From Parachlamydia sp. (lineage in GTDB: Bacteria; Chlamydiota; Chlamydiia; Chlamydiales; Parachlamydiaceae): a stretch of 5,676 bases of DNA. The notes beneath the pieces were generated by a model, which saw nothing but the letters and a program-made list of their open reading frames with translations, was not told the origin of the DNA and did not search any database. Shown here piece after piece: positions 5,667-5,676 of this stretch. How positions within the stretch are numbered: position 1 is the stretch's first letter; each line of letters begins with the position of its first letter. The DNA is taken from NCBI GenBank assembly GCA_021298935.1, contig JAJTHR010000325.1:1-5676 (forward strand), read 5' to 3'. Position numbers and translations under genes: made by a program.

Positions 5667-5676
5667 GATTAAAAAA

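Larger units (their letters stand above)
5304..5676. other. 373-bp region without a supported gene
   Basis: No reading frame here has both reasonable length and a ribosome-binding site. The longest candidates are a 44-codon minus-strand frame (5644-5510) and a 25-residue plus-strand frame ending at 5526; neither resembles a family I know. The region holds the candidate kinase promoter, a plus-strand extended -10 element, and stem-loops at 5389-5405, 5614-5645 and 5650-5666. An ATG at 5645 opens ten codons (MKRYKIARLK) to the window edge without a Shine-Dalgarno sequence. It may be a long 5' leader, a small-RNA gene, or debris of a degraded gene. Confidence 0.6.

Overview
The window reads like the chromosome of an AT-rich, Gram-negative, probably host-associated bacterium. 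My best guess is an environmental (Parachlamydia-like) member of the Chlamydiae. This is an inference from style, not proof: a secreted repeat protein with a 'PPxPxF.G' fibronectin-III-like tail, a cysteine-rich small outer-membrane barrel, a Fic protein, loose spacing, weak Shine-Dalgarno sites, and recall of similar chlamydial proteins. No rRNA, tRNA, CRISPR array or intact insertion sequence is seen.

Layout from left to right. (1) The 5' end of an unrecognised gene (1-114, minus) with a good ribosome-binding site runs off the left edge. (2) A divergent AT-rich promoter region of about 100 bp follows. (3) A two-gene plus-strand unit has a 6-nt gap. Its first gene (222-1700) is an exported protein of eight roughly 46-residue repeats, best explained as an eight-bladed beta-propeller closed by its N-terminal strand, plus a C-terminal fibronectin-III-like domain. 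Its second gene (1707-2309) is a 200-aa cysteine-rich outer-membrane beta-barrel ending in Phe. Together they look like a cell-surface unit. (4) A convergent minus-strand Fic-family AMP-transferase gene (2377-3354) has an N-terminal inhibitory motif and an intact HPFQDGNGRLSR active site. Its C-terminal winged helix is cut by a stop right after a run of seven A. Reading one base back restores 25 residues of the expected family C-terminus and ends at 2306, overlapping the stop of the barrel gene. (5) A 191-bp spacer carries a Fic promoter and a perfect 9-bp inverted repeat abutting the Fic start codon. (6) A minus-strand membrane histidine kinase follows (3546-5303): MASE1 sensor, coiled coil, HisKA and HATPase_c, with no response regulator beside it. 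(7) The right end (5304-5676) has no convincing gene but holds an HK promoter, an outward-facing extended -10 promoter and three stem-loops.

The most interesting point is the Fic C-terminus. The seven-A run sits exactly in the phase A_AAA_AAA, a classical -1 slippery heptamer, one codon before the stop. The locus could therefore make two forms of the enzyme (with and without a complete winged helix), be phase-variable, be decaying, or contain a base-calling error. The sequence alone cannot choose between these.
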